Source of the DNA: Flexifilum sp963727545
Lineage (GTDB): Bacteria > Chloroflexota > Anaerolineae > Aggregatilineales > Phototrophicaceae
Assembly: GCA_963727545.1 (NCBI GenBank)
Contig: CAVSGS010000012.1
Location: 496,001 to 560,000 of the forward strand
DNA: 64,000 bases
Direction: 5' to 3'
Each line of letters begins with the position of its first letter. Position 1 is the first letter of the stretch. Under the pieces are notes generated by a model that saw only the letters and a program-made list of their open reading frames with translations, made no database searches and was not told the DNA's origin. Position numbers and translations under genes: made by a program. Of this stretch, positions 38,762 to 48,900 are shown in pieces.

Positions 38762-38924
38762 GCTGTCTCCCTATACGATCTACTGCAAATCAGGAAAAAG
38801 TATAACCTAGATCATAAAAATTCGGCAGTGACATTTGTTACCCGAACGCCATTGCACCAGCCACACGCCGAAACGCCCCTGCCCCGTCAGCGCGACCGGC
38901 TAAACCGGGTATACTTAAACATGA

Positions 38925-39314
38925 ATGGTTACGCAGGAGTTGGTGAACTTGGAAGACCTTCAGATCGACATCACGATCATGAGCGGCGTCGATGATGGAC
39001 TGGTACTCTCATTCACGACCGCCAACGGGGACGGCGTGCTTAACCAAGAAGAATGGCTGCTTACGCTCGGTCGCCGCGACGACAACGACGTTTGCCTTCG
39101 CAACGATACCTTCACGTCACGACAACATGCACGGCTGCACCTCCGCCAGCAGGAATGCTGGTTGGAAGACTGCGACAGCAAGAACGGCACGTTTATCGAG
39201 GAAAGCGACGACGACGCGCGTGTGAGCGGTATGGTCCAACTCCAACCCGGTCAGCTGTTCCGCGTCGGTCGCACGTGGCTGCGAATTCCAGCAGGAGGCG
39301 AACACGATGCCTGA
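38925..39314 (+). CDS. FHA-domain protein
   Basis: 129 residues, mostly one forkhead-associated domain that binds phospho-threonine: GRRDDNDVCL, SRQHARLHL and DSKNGTF hold the conserved Gly-Arg, Ser-x-x-His and Asn-Gly. A TATACT box at 38910-38915 is close upstream. Either the ATG at 38925 is near-leaderless, or a GTG at 38943, preceded by AGGAG, is used. The last 8 bases overlap the next gene's start, so the two are translationally coupled. It likely docks on phosphorylated partner proteins, perhaps products of the coupled kinase. Confidence 0.9.
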   Translation: MVTQELVNLEDLQIDITIMSGVDDGLVLSFTTANGDGVLNQEEWLLTLGRRDDNDVCLRNDTFTSRQHARLHLRQQECWLEDCDSKNGTFIEESDDDARVSGMVQLQPGQLFRVGRTWLRIPAGGEHDA

Positions 39315-41217
39315 AATTGGCTTGAGGGACATCCTGATCAACGCGCGGCAGGAATCATACCGGATGCAGCACTATTACCTCGGCGTCGAGCACCTGTTCA
39401 TCGGCTTGCTCGACATTCAAGGCGGTTTGACCAGCAGTCTGCTGGAAGAACGCGGCTTGACCACCGAGTACGTCGTCGATGCGATCCGCCGCAAGGCGGG
39501 CAAAGGCAACCGTCAGCGCTTGTGGGCGGGAATGCCGAACACGCCGCGCGCCGACATCGTGCTGGGAATCGCCAATGACCTCGCGCTCGAAGGCGGTCGC
39601 CAAGAGATCAGCGAGCGCGACCTGCTGATCGCCATCCTCGACGAAAACGACAGTATCCCGGTGCGTGTGCTGCGCCGCTTCGAAGTCGATACCGCCGAGC
39701 TAGCCAGTGATGCACACGAAAAGGCGCTCAATCCGCAGCGCAGCCAGCCATACATCAGCATCGAGTTTCGTCAGGCAACCAACTCGCTGCCCGAAGAAGC
39801 GCTGTTCATCCTGCGGCGCATGTTTTACGGTTACGGACGCATTCGGATCGAGCGGCGTTTGGTCGGGGGCTACACTTCAGCGGTGATCCTCGTGGTCACG
39901 CCGGTCAGCGCGGACGGGATGGAAGACGCCGCCGTCGTGGTCAAGATCGACGACGCCGACATCATCCTCGACGAAGCGCAGCGCTACGAGACCCACGTTC
40001 GCAGTTCGCTGCCGCCGCTGACCGCTCGGTTGGAAGAAAAGCCGACGACTTCGGAGACTTCCGACCTCGCCGGACTGAAGTACACCTTCATCGCCGGGAT
40101 GAACAGCAGCGCGCAGGATTTACGCGAAGCCGCCCGCGACCTCGAGAATCTGGGCGAGTGGCTGCGCCGCGAACTTTATCCCTATTTCGGCAAGACGTGG
40201 TGGAAGCAGAACCGCCCGTATCGCTTTCAGGTTTGGGCGGAATACGATTGGCTGCTGCCGCCGCTGCTGACGCTCGATTACAGCCCCGACACCGCCCCCA
40301 CGAACGCGATCGTCGTGCGCGATCCGGTACGGCGAGGACGGCTCGCCCACCTCGAATACGGCGATCCGGTCGTGGTCGAGAACTTCACGGTGCAGCGCGT
40401 CTACCGTGACAAGAACATGATTCAACTGGCAATTGGCAAGGGTGCCGAGGCAGCACGGCGCGCCTATAAGATCAACGTGCGCGGGCTGAATCTGGCACAG
40501 GACGTTTACTATCGTGGCGAGGTGATCGACCGCATCGCCGGGCACGTCTGGGAGACGCGGGCGATGGCGCTGCTGACGGCGGCGCGGTCGCTCGAACCCG
40601 ATTTCGACCTCGAAAGCGAAACGATCCCCGGCATCGGCAAGCCGGAACACCTGCCCAACCCGATTCGCGCCTACGAAGACCTGCTCGACCGCTACCTCGA
40701 CGGCACACTGAGCAAGATTCACGGCGATTTGCATCTGGGCAATATCCTCGTCGGACCGAACGCCAGCGCCTTCTTGATCGATTTCGCCCAGACTCGCAAC
40801 GGGCATACGCTGTTCGACTGGGCATGTCTTGAAGTCAGCTTGCTGACTGACGTGGTAATGCCGGTGGTCGGCAACGATTGGTGGTCGGTGCGGCTGGTGC
40901 TGCGCTATCTCGCCTCGCTGCACAAAGACACGCCCGATTCCGGCGTCCCAGCGCTCAACGACGTGATGCAGCACGTCGTCGCCGTCCGCGAGATCGTCAA
41001 GGACTGCCTCGCCCGCGAGGGATCGTGGTCGGAATATTACATGGCTCTGACGTTTTGCACGCTGCGCGCGTTCATGTGGGAAACGCTCTCGCTGGGCGCG
41101 CGACGGCTGATGTTCTCGCTGGGCGGCTTGGCGATCCACGAAATGCGGACGCGCAGCACAATGACGATGGACGACGGACCTGCCACCGATTTTCTCACCG
41201 GGACAGAACTGTCCTGA
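39307..41217 (+). CDS. Clp-N domain fused to aminoglycoside-phosphotransferase-like kinase
   Basis: 636 residues, intact frame. Residues 1-145 are a double Clp N-terminal repeat (YYLGVEHLFIGLLD, then ISERDLLIAILDEND) as in ClpA/ClpC adaptor-binding domains, but no AAA ATPase follows. Residues ~165-630 are a kinase-like fold: VVVKIDD with possible ATP-binding Lys 213, HGDLHLGN with catalytic Asp near 474 and Asn 479, and LIDFAQT with metal-binding Asp 492. A beta-rich insert occupies about 330-400. The kinase part resembles the APH-type TCAD9 domain reported in predicted conflict systems (from memory). Coupled to an FHA gene. Confidence 0.82.
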   Translation: MPEIGLRDILINARQESYRMQHYYLGVEHLFIGLLDIQGGLTSSLLEERGLTTEYVVDAIRRKAGKGNRQRLWAGMPNTPRADIVLGIANDLALEGGRQEISERDLLIAILDENDSIPVRVLRRFEVDTAELASDAHEKALNPQRSQPYISIEFRQATNSLPEEALFILRRMFYGYGRIRIERRLVGGYTSAVILVVTPVSADGMEDAAVVVKIDDADIILDEAQRYETHVRSSLPPLTARLEEKPTTSETSDLAGLKYTFIAGMNSSAQDLREAARDLENLGEWLRRELYPYFGKTWWKQNRPYRFQVWAEYDWLLPPLLTLDYSPDTAPTNAIVVRDPVRRGRLAHLEYGDPVVVENFTVQRVYRDKNMIQLAIGKGAEAARRAYKINVRGLNLAQDVYYRGEVIDRIAGHVWETRAMALLTAARSLEPDFDLESETIPGIGKPEHLPNPIRAYEDLLDRYLDGTLSKIHGDLHLGNILVGPNASAFLIDFAQTRNGHTLFDWACLEVSLLTDVVMPVVGNDWWSVRLVLRYLASLHKDTPDSGVPALNDVMQHVVAVREIVKDCLAREGSWSEYYMALTFCTLRAFMWETLSLGARRLMFSLGGLAIHEMRTRSTMTMDDGPATDFLTGTELS

Positions 41218-41238
41218 CCAATGCGGCAAAGCTGCAGG

Positions 41239-41676
41239 TCAGTTGACGTCGAAATCCGCAGCGTCTGCCTGTTCGTGTTCCGCTTTCTCAACGTCCAAGT
41301 GGATATAGGTCAGCGCATCCTCAACTGAGTGGAACGTCGGAATCTGCAAGCCGCCGGGCTGATGTTGATACGCGGTACGCGCCAGCCCGATCCAGCGCGA
41401 CGTTCCCACGTAGATCGTCTTGATGCGCGGGTCTGCCGCCGACCCGGAGGTCAGTTTCAGCGATTGCTGCACCGTTTTCATGATGTCAACAAACGAACTC
41501 TCCGCCTGACGGTAATCGGCAACGCGGTAGATTTGCCCGTCAACACCTTCAACCATTTTGGCAACCTGCTCGAACATCCCCTTGAAATCTTCGATCGTCA
41601 GGAATCCGGTACAGGTCGCAATCAGGATCGTCGGATTTTCGGATAAACATTCAATTGTGATTGGCATCTTCGTCAT
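41239..41676 (-). CDS. SpoIIAA-like (STAS/SEC14-type) small protein
   Basis: 145 residues with an alpha/beta pattern: ILIATCTGFLTIEDFKGMFEQV, then IYRVADYRQAESSF and TIYVGTSRWIGLARTAY, ending in SVEDALTYIHLD. This resembles STAS/SpoIIAA-like proteins that lack the phosphorylatable Ser motif. The C-terminal tail is acidic. It converges on the Clp-N kinase gene with 21 bases between. Function unknown. Confidence 0.6.
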   Translation of the reverse strand: MTKMPITIECLSENPTILIATCTGFLTIEDFKGMFEQVAKMVEGVDGQIYRVADYRQAESSFVDIMKTVQQSLKLTSGSAADPRIKTIYVGTSRWIGLARTAYQHQPGGLQIPTFHSVEDALTYIHLDVEKAEHEQADAADFDVN

Positions 41677-41829
41677 CCTTGAAGCTTAAACAATTTGCCT
41701 TTATATCGTTGAATATAGGCGAATGACGCACATTTGATCGCTTCAATTCGGCTGAATTGCGTATATTTCGGCTAGATCTGCGCTAGTTCCCGTGAATCGA
41801 GGATTTCGCGGATCGACTCGATAGTCGGG

Positions 41830-43074
41830 TCAGCGGTAAAGATGCGATTCGGGATAGCGCGCGGTGATGCCCGCGAGTTGATCCTCATGATAGGCAATCG
41901 TCGCGCCGGGGTCTTTGAGGATATGCCCGGTCAGCAAGCCGACGACGGTTTCCTGCGGCTGGATCACGCCTGCATCGACCAGTTTGCGCAGCCCCGCCAG
42001 CGAGCACGCCGACGCCGGTTCGCAGCCGATCCCCTGCGCATCGATCAGCGCTTTCGCGTCCATGATCTCCTGATCGCTGACCTGCTCGACGACGCCATCG
42101 GTCCATTGCAGCGTGCGGATGGCTTTCGGGTAGTTGACCGGATTGCCGATCTTGATGGCGGTCGCCACCGTGTCGGCGGGGATGCGCTCGAACGGTGCGT
42201 AATCCGCCTTATAGCTGCGGTAAAGCGGATTCGCGCCTTCCGCTTGAATCACGGCGATACCGGGCATCCGGTCGATCAAGCCGAGGTCGTAGAGTTCGCG
42301 CAGTGCCTTGCCAAATGCCGACGTATTGCCCAGATTGCCGCCGGGGCAGACGAACCAGTCGGGCACGTTCCAGCGCAACTGCTGGATCGTCTCGATCATG
42401 ATCGACTTCTGCCCTTCCAAGCGGAACGGATTGACCGAGTTGAGCACGTAAATGCCGAGCGAACTCAACTGGCGCACCAGTTCAAGGTTGCGGTCGAAAT
42501 CGGCGGCGATGCGGATGCAGGTCGCGCCGTAGGCGACCGCCTGCGCCAGCTTGCCGACCGCGACGTGCGCATCCTGAAACAGCACGATGCCGTCAATCCC
42601 GGCGTGCGCCGCGTAAGCCGCCAGCGACGCCGAGGTGTTGCCGGTCGAGGCGCAGGCGACGCGCTTCATGCCGAGCACCTTCGCCTGCGTGAAACCGCCG
42701 GTCATGCCGCGATCTTTGAACGATCCGGTTGGGTTCTCGCCTTCATGCTTCAGGTAGAGCGTTTTTACGCCCGCCCACTCCGCTAAGCGCGGCGAGCGGT
42801 AGAGGTTGGTGTTGCCTTCCGGCCGGCTGACGATCAGCGCCGGGTCAACGTCGGGATAGATCAGTTCCTTGTAGCGCCAAACGCCGCTGTTGTAGGGCGC
42901 GTCGAGCGACCCTAAGCGGCTGTCGAACAATTCGCGGGTGATAGTTGAACGCAGCGCCTCGAAATCATGCTGGACGTCGAGCAAGCCGCCACAAGTTTCG
43001 CAGGTGTAGATCACTTGATCGATTGGGTATTTCCGACCACAATTCATACATTGTAATATGCTGCTCATGAGCAA
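41830..43074 (-). CDS. thrC: Threonine synthase
   Basis: 414 residues, PLP enzyme converting O-phosphohomoserine to threonine. The N-terminal zinc ribbon (CMNCGRKYP and CETCGG) marks the archaeal/Chloroflexota-type class. PLP Lys is in NPTGSFKDRGM, the phosphate loop is GNLGNTSAFG, and EPASACSLAG lies near the end. ATG 43074 or 43068. Frame intact. Divergent from thrB with 75 bases between, so the two may share control. Confidence 0.94.
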   Translation of the reverse strand: MLMSSILQCMNCGRKYPIDQVIYTCETCGGLLDVQHDFEALRSTITRELFDSRLGSLDAPYNSGVWRYKELIYPDVDPALIVSRPEGNTNLYRSPRLAEWAGVKTLYLKHEGENPTGSFKDRGMTGGFTQAKVLGMKRVACASTGNTSASLAAYAAHAGIDGIVLFQDAHVAVGKLAQAVAYGATCIRIAADFDRNLELVRQLSSLGIYVLNSVNPFRLEGQKSIMIETIQQLRWNVPDWFVCPGGNLGNTSAFGKALRELYDLGLIDRMPGIAVIQAEGANPLYRSYKADYAPFERIPADTVATAIKIGNPVNYPKAIRTLQWTDGVVEQVSDQEIMDAKALIDAQGIGCEPASACSLAGLRKLVDAGVIQPQETVVGLLTGHILKDPGATIAYHEDQLAGITARYPESHLYR

Positions 43075-43149
43075 CTCTCACCCTTGTGTCTGCCTCTCGC
43101 CTAATGATGGCGGCGCGGCGCTGGTCATGCGCCTAAGGATAACATCATC

Positions 43150-44092
43150 ATGCCGATTTCCACAGCCGAAGCCTTCGCTCCCGCCACGATCGCCAACCTC
43201 GGCGTGGCTTCGACATTCTCGGCTTGGCGCTGCGCAAACCGGGCGATACCGTCCGCGCCGAATGGAGCGACGAGCCGGGCATCAGCATCTGCAACATTGA
43301 GGGCGACAACGGCAGGCTGCCGCGCAATCCGCTGAAGAATACGGCGTGCGTCTCGGCGCGAACGGTGCTCGAAACCGTCGGCGAGCCGCGCGGCGTCAAG
43401 TTGACGATCTACAAGGGGCTGCCGCTCGCCAGCGGGATGGGCAGCAGCGCCGCCAGCGCCGTCGCCGGAGCGGTCGCCGTCAATGCGCTGCTGGGCGATC
43501 CGTTCAGCAAAGCCGAACTGCTGCCCGCCTGTCTCGACGGCGAAGCGATGGCAAGCGGCTATCACGCCGATAACGTCGCGCCGTGCCTGTTCGGCGGCAT
43601 CACGCTGATTTACGGCACCGATGCCAGCCAGATCGTCCAACTGCCGATCCCCGACGACCTCTATTTCGCGCTGGTGACGCCCGACGTCGAAGTGCCGACG
43701 GCGGAAGCGCGCGCCGTGCTGCCGCCGAGCGTCTCGCTCAAGCAGATGGTCGCGCAGACCGCCGGAGTCGCCCGGCTGATCGACGCGATCCACCGGGGCG
43801 ACCTTGCGGCGCTGGGCGCGGCGATGGAAAGCGACGTGATCGTCGAAGCCGCCCGCGCGCATCTGATGCCGCTGCTGGACGAAATTCGTGCGGCAGCGCG
43901 AGCAGCCGGCGCGCTCGGCTTGGCGATCAGCGGCGCGGGTCCGACGCTGTGCGCGGTCTGCGCCGGTGCAGCCGACGCGCAGAAGGTCGCCACCGTGATG
44001 CACATGACCTATGCGGCCGCCGGAATCGGCAGCACTCGCGCTGGACGCAGGTCGCGTCGAGCGGCGCGCAGGTGGTCGCCCACACATTGTGA
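43150..44092 (+). CDS. thrB: Homoserine kinase (two frameshifts)
   Basis: GHMP kinase, about 310 residues when joined. N-terminus AEAFAPATIANLGV, then a shift near 43215. The ATP-binding motif PLASGMGSSAASAVAGAV and later GLAISGAGPTLCAV are intact. A second shift near 44035 leads to the natural end (ASSGAQVVAHTL). It makes the O-phosphohomoserine used by ThrC, encoded divergently. Confidence 0.92.
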
Positions 44093-44097
44093 AATTG

Positions 44098-44126
44098 TTG
44101 ACAAGCGAGGCGTAATTTTCTATACT
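44098..44126 (+). promoter_or_regulatory. Promoter of the aldehyde dehydrogenase gene
   Basis: TTGACA at 44098-44103, 17-base spacer, TATACT at 44121-44126. It begins 5 bases after thrB. Confidence 0.9.
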
Positions 44127-44243
44127 CTCCGCGATTCTGCTCTCGCGAACATAGGCGAAATTTCAGCGTAGAGGCGCGTTCAAGCACGCCTCCGTCGTCG
44201 CGTGACAGCACAGCAAAGATTGCCTCAAAAGGAATTCTTTACA

Positions 44244-45714
44244 ATGACCGAGTTGGTACGGAACTACATCGGCGGTCAATGGCTCGAAGGCGAGTACGAC
44301 CTTCGACACCTACAATCCGGCGACGGAAGAATTGATCGCGCCGGTGGCGCAAGCGGGCAAGGCGGAAGTCGATGCGGCGGTCGCGGCGGCGAAAGCAGCT
44401 TACAAGCAATGGCGGCTCGTGCCCGCGCCGCGTCGCGGCGAAGTGCTCTACAAGGTCGCGGAGCTGTTGCAGGAGCGCAAGGAAGAGCTCGCCCGCCTGA
44501 TGACGCAGGAGATGGGCAAGGTCCTCTCCGAGGCGCGCGGCGACGTGCAGGAAGCCATCGACATGGCGTACTTCATGGGCGGCGAGGGACGCCGGATGCA
44601 CGGCTATACCGCGCCGGTCGAGATGCCGGAGAAATTCGGCATGGCGCTGCGCGATTCGGTCGGCGTGATCGGCTTGGTGACGCCGTGGAACTTCCCGGTC
44701 GCCGTGCCGAGTTGGAACATCCTGCCGGCGCTGGTGGCGGGTGATACGATTGTCTGGAAGCCGAGCGAAGAAACTCCGGCGACATCGGCCGCGTTCGTGC
44801 AGGTCTTCATCGACGCGGGCGTGCCCGAAGGCGTGTTCAGCCTCGTGTTGGGCGCGGGCGACGTGGGCGCGGCGCTGGTCGAACACCCCGACGTGCGTGT
44901 GATCTCGTTCACCGGCTCGACCGAGACCGGCTTGAAGGTCTACCAGCAAAGCCGCCAGCCTCGGCAAGAAGGTCTGCCTGGAGATGGGCGGCAAGAACGC
45001 GATCATCGTACTCGACGACGCCAACCTCGACTTGGCGATCAAGGCGGTGACGTGGAGCGCCTACGGCACGACCGGGCAGCGCTGCACCGCCACCAGCCGC
45101 TTGATCGTCCAGAGCGGCATCAAGCCCAAGCTGATCGAAGCGCTGGTCGAACGGGCGAAGGCGCTCAAGATCGGCTACGGCATGGACGAAGCGTCGAAGT
45201 CGGTCCGCTGGTCAACCAGAAGGCGCTCGATAAAGTCGAGCGCTACGTCGGCATCGGGAAAGGCGAAGGCGCGAGGGTCGCCGTCGGCGGCGGACGCGCC
45301 GATCTCGACAAAGGCTATTTCTACCAGCCGACCCTGTTCGCCGACGTGAAGCCGGACATGCGTATCGCCCGCGAGGAGATATTCGGTCCCGTGCTTTCGG
45401 CAATTGAAGTCGGATCGCTGGAACAAGCGATCGAGGTCAACAACAGCGTGATCTACGGCTTGTCGAGCAGCATCTTCACCGAGAACGTCAACGCCGCTTT
45501 CCGCGCCATCCGCGACCTGACGACCGGGATCGTCTACATCAATCACGGGACGACCGGCGCGGAAATTCAGTTCCCGTTCGGCGGCACGCGCGGCACCGGC
45601 AACGGGATGCGCGAAGCCGGGCAGACGGCGCTGGACAGCTTCACCGAGTGGAAATCGGTCTACGTCGATTACAGCGGGCGCTTGCAGCGCGCGCAGATCG
45701 ACAACCGGGAATAG
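44244..45714 (+). CDS. Aldehyde dehydrogenase (three frameshifts)
   Basis: NAD(P)-dependent ALDH, about 490 residues. Starts TELVRNYIGGQWLEGEYD, then shifts near 44305, 44955 and 45200. VTPWNFPVAVPSWNI, FTGSTETGLKV, the catalytic Glu in LEMGGKN and the catalytic Cys in GTTGQRCTATSR are all present. The ending (FPFGGTRGTGNGMREAG and FTEWKSVYVDYSG) fits the family close to aminoadipate/ketoglutarate semialdehyde dehydrogenases; substrate uncertain. AAGGAA precedes the ATG. Confidence 0.9.
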
Positions 45715-45751
45715 AAAAATGAACGCAATATCCATCACCAATGAGCGCCAA

Positions 45752-45777
45752 GTGAGGGGGCGCAGCGTGCTGCGCCC
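45752..45777. repeat. Dispersed palindrome, copy 6 (decayed GCAGCG type)
   Basis: GTGAGGGGGCGCAGC / GCTGCGCCC; the right outer arm is lost. Confidence 0.7.
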
Positions 45778-45836
45778 GACAGATGTGCGGTCAGTGAAGA
45801 AATTTTCGGAAAATTGGAATAAAGAAAATGGCGGTA

Positions 45837-45850
45837 CGAGAAATTTCTCG
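45837..45850. promoter_or_regulatory. Perfect 14-base palindrome before iscX-nuo genes
   Basis: CGAGAAATTTCTCG, followed at 45861 by TAAAAT, a possible -10 box 9 bases before the iscX ATG. A direct repeat GATGTGCGGT occurs at 45782 and 45852. Possible operator. Confidence 0.5.
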
Positions 45851-45874
45851 CGATGTGCGGTAAAATGGCGGAGA

Positions 45875-46090
45875 ATGGATACGCATCCACTTTACTGGGA
45901 ATCGTCATACGAAATTGTTCTGCGCTTAATCGAGCAGCATCCGTCAGTGGATGTCGAATCGGTGGGGACGGAACAGCTTTGCCGATGGATTATCGCTCTG
46001 CCGGAATTCGCCGACGATCCGGCGTTGGTGAATGAAGGAATCCTCAATGATATTCTCCGCGAATGGTACGAGGAGGTAAGCTCGTTATGA
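45875..46090 (+). CDS. iscX: IscX-like small acidic protein
   Basis: 71 residues. The line LYWESSYEIVLRLIEQHP matches the start of IscX (YfhJ), followed by DVESVGTEQLCRWIIALPEF and NEGILNDILREWYEE, the second helix pair. IscX binds iron and the cysteine desulfurase and adjusts the rate of Fe-S assembly. Length fits. The ATG at 45875 begins the family; the longer open frame upstream does not. The stop overlaps the nuoB start (ATGA), an unusual place for iscX, which normally sits beside hscA-fdx. Confidence 0.82.
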   Translation: MDTHPLYWESSYEIVLRLIEQHPSVDVESVGTEQLCRWIIALPEFADDPALVNEGILNDILREWYEEVSSL

Positions 46091-46953
46091 GCCAATTACA
46101 ACTGCGTGAACTGCATGACACGGAATTTCCCGTTCCGAAGGAAATGCAGGAAAACGTCGCCATCACCAGCCTAAGCCGCATCTATAACTGGAGCCGCCGC
46201 TCGTCGATGTGGCCCATGCTGTTCGGCTTGGCGTGCTGCGCGATTGAGATGATCGCCACCGCCGCGTCGCGCTACGACTTGGCGCGCTTCGGCATGGAGG
46301 TCATGCGCGCCAGCCCGCGCCAGTCCGACCTGATGATCGTCTCCGGCACGGTCACGAAGAAGATGGTCGTGCCGATTGTGCGCCTGTACAACCAGATGCC
46401 GGAGCCGAAATACGTGCTGGCGATGGGTGCTTGCGCCAGCGGCGGCGGTCCCTTCAAAGAGGGCTACAACGTCGTCTCCGGCATTGACCAGTACGTCCCG
46501 GTGGACGTTTACGTCCCCGGCTGCCCGCCCACCCCGCAGGCGCTGATGTTCGGCCTGATTTCGCTGCAAAAGAAGATCGACGGGCAGTCGCTCTCGAACA
46601 TGGACGACGTGCCTTGGTACGGCGTCGGTCCGTCTGACCCCGTGCCGGTGCCGATTTTGGGACCCGACATGATCGACCCGCGCCAGATGGAACTGATCCG
46701 CCAGCAGGCGGGCAGCCGCGCGCGGCGAGGCTTACGGCGTGCGCGAACTGCCGCCCGCCGCAATCGAAGTCGTCGAGAAGAAGAAGGCGGCAATCGCGGC
46801 GAATTCCGCTCCGGCAGTGGCAGCCAAGCGTCCGCCGGAGCAGCAGCGCCCGCTGCTGCTGAAGAAGTTGATCCCGTCAAAGCCGAGCGTCTGCGTAAGC
46901 GCGAGGAAGCGCTCGCGCGCAAACGCGCCCGCGAAGCCGAAAAGGGTGAATGA
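46087..46953 (+). CDS. nuoB: NADH dehydrogenase (complex I) subunit B with C-terminal extension
   Basis: The NuoB core covers residues 1-190: FGLACCAIEM, MGACASGGGPF and VYVPGCPPTPQAL supply the four Cys ligands of cluster N2. A Pro-rich segment (GPSDPVPVPILGPD) follows. The C-terminus, after a shift near 46720-46850, is Ala/Pro-rich and ends in KAERLRKREEALARKRARE, nearly the same as the end of NuoI 2.7 kb downstream. The canonical protein ends well before this tail. ATG 46087 overlaps iscX. Confidence 0.93.
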   Translation: MSQLQLRELHDTEFPVPKEMQENVAITSLSRIYNWSRRSSMWPMLFGLACCAIEMIATAASRYDLARFGMEVMRASPRQSDLMIVSGTVTKKMVVPIVRLYNQMPEPKYVLAMGACASGGGPFKEGYNVVSGIDQYVPVDVYVPGCPPTPQALMFGLISLQKKIDGQSLSNMDDVPWYGVGPSDPVPVPILGPDMIDPRQMELIRQQAGSRARRGLRRARTAARRNRSRREEEGGNRGEFRSGSGSQASAGAAAPAAAEEVDPVKAERLRKREEALARKRAREAEKGE

Positions 46954-48822
46954 TGACTGATCACAACCCTTGCGCCCGCACAAACGGGATCAATTGAGAA
47001 TGCGATTGAATACCTGAAGCAGAAATATCCCGACGCCGTCAAGGACGACGAGCGCCAGGGCTATTCCGGCATCGTCGTCGACCGCGCGCAGTTGGTCGAG
47101 ATCGCCCAGACCATGCGCGACGAACTGGGCTTCGACTATCTCTCCAGCGCGACCGGCGTCGATTACCTCGGCATCGAGGACAGCATGGAGATGGTCTACC
47201 ATGCTTACCGCACCAGCGGCGGATCGGCGTTGGTCTTCAAGGCGCAGACTCCGCGCGAGAATGCGGAAATCCCCTCGCTGATCGACGTGTGGCCCGGCGC
47301 GGATTTCCAGGAGCGCGAAGCCTACGATCTGTTCGGTATTAACTTTCCGGGGCATCCTAACCAGAAGCGCATCCTGCTGTGGGACGGCTTCGAGGGTCAC
47401 CCGATGCGCAAGGACTGGCACGAAGCCTACTACGAGCAGGACAACAAGCCGTTCGACAGCCGCTGGCCCAAAGGCTACGTCCGCCGCGCGGAAGAACTGA
47501 ACGCCTACGGCAAGAACGTCCAGTATCCGGCGGATCTCGACCTGTCGCGGCTGAGCGACATGTCCGAAGAGTCGGTCTACAGCGGCATGGGTCTCGGCGT
47601 CGACGTCGAGGAACTGACCGACGATGCCGGTCTCAAGACCGACAAGCTGGTCGTCAATCTCGGTCCGCATCACCCCAGCACGCACGGCGTGTTCCGCATG
47701 GTCGTGACGCTCGACGGCGAGACGATTGTCAAGCTCGAGCCGGTGATGGGCTACCTGCACCGCAATCACGAGCAGATCGGCGAGCGCAACGCCTGGAATC
47801 ACAACATGCCGTTCACCGACCGGCTCGACTACATCTCCAGCATGAGCAACAACCTCGGCTATGCGCTGGCGGTCGAGCAGTTGATGAGCGCCGGAGCGCG
47901 CTATCAGCCGCCGACCTATCGCGCCGAAGCCATCCGCGTGCTGATGGTCGAACTGACCCGAATCGTCAATCACATGTGGGCGGTCGGCTTCCTGCTCAAC
48001 GACCTGGGCGCGTTCTTCACGCCGGCGCTGTACGCCATCGCCGAACGCGAGAAAATCCTCGACTTCTTCGAGGCGACGGCGGGCAGCCGCATGATGTGCA
48101 ACTACATGCGCTTCGGCGGGGTCGCCAAAGACCTGCCGGAGCGTATTCGCGGCGTCGCCAACTTGGTCAACGACCAGGTGCGCGACTTCAACACGATGGA
48201 TTACCTGACCGAGTTGATCAACGACCGCCTGCCGCGCTCGATTGACGACCTCGATCATTTCCTGAGCGAGCAGCGAAATCGTCAAGACGCGCACGGTTGG
48301 CGTGGGCTACCTGCCCCGCGACATGGCGGTCGCCTACAGCACCGCCGGTCCGCTGCTGCGCGCCAGCGGCGTCGCTTACGACGTGCGCCGCGCTGACCCG
48401 TACAGCATCTATCCCGAACTCGATTTCGACGTGGCGGTGCGCTACAACGGCGACATTTACGACCGCTACCTGATCCGGCTCGACGAAATGCGCGAGAGCG
48501 TCCGCATCCTCAAGCAGATTTTGCCGCGCTTGGAGCAGACGAAGGGCGAAAGCTTCTTCGCCGGCAACAAGGCGATCTACATGCCGCGCGTGCCGGTCGG
48601 CGAGTCGTACGGACGGGTCGAAAATCCGAAGGGCGAACTCGGCTACTACACCGTCTCGCAGGGCGATCCGAAGGGACCGCAGAATCCTGGCGCTATCACG
48701 TCCGCGCGCCCAGCTTCATCAACCTGACCCCGCTCGGAGAAATGTGCAAGGGTCACAAAGTCGCCGACGTGGTGGCGATTCTCGGCAGCATCGACATTGT
48801 GCTGGGCGAAACCGACCGCTAA
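46950..48822 (+). CDS. nuoC-nuoD: Fused complex I subunits C and D (three frameshifts)
   Basis: The ATG at 46950-46953 overlaps the nuoB stop. After a shift near 46975, residues ~10-190 are NuoC (VWPGADFQEREAYDLFGI, GFEGHPMRKDW). Without a stop it runs on to NuoD: LGPHHPSTHGVFRMV, YLHRNHEQIGE and NYMRFGGVAKDLPER form the 49 kDa subunit near N2 and quinone. Shifts near 48280 and 48690 break the C-terminal part, but EMCKGHKVADVVAILGSIDI, the expected end, is present before the stop at 48820. Fused NuoCD is known from some bacteria, including Escherichia coli. Confidence 0.92.
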
Positions 48823-48841
48823 TCGACAAATCGATACGTCC

Positions 48842-48873
48842 GTAGGGGCGGGTTCGAAACGTGCCGCCCCTAC
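48842..48873. repeat. Dispersed palindrome, copy 7
   Basis: GTAGGGGCGG ... CCGCCCCTAC, between nuoCD and nuoI, inside the operon. Confidence 0.88.
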
Positions 48874-48900
48874 ACGTATGTACTGCCATAAGGAGTTGCT

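Noticed and set aside
46990..48294. 434-codon minus-strand frame opposite nuoCD
   Set aside because: Shadow; the plus strand holds complete NuoC and NuoD motifs.
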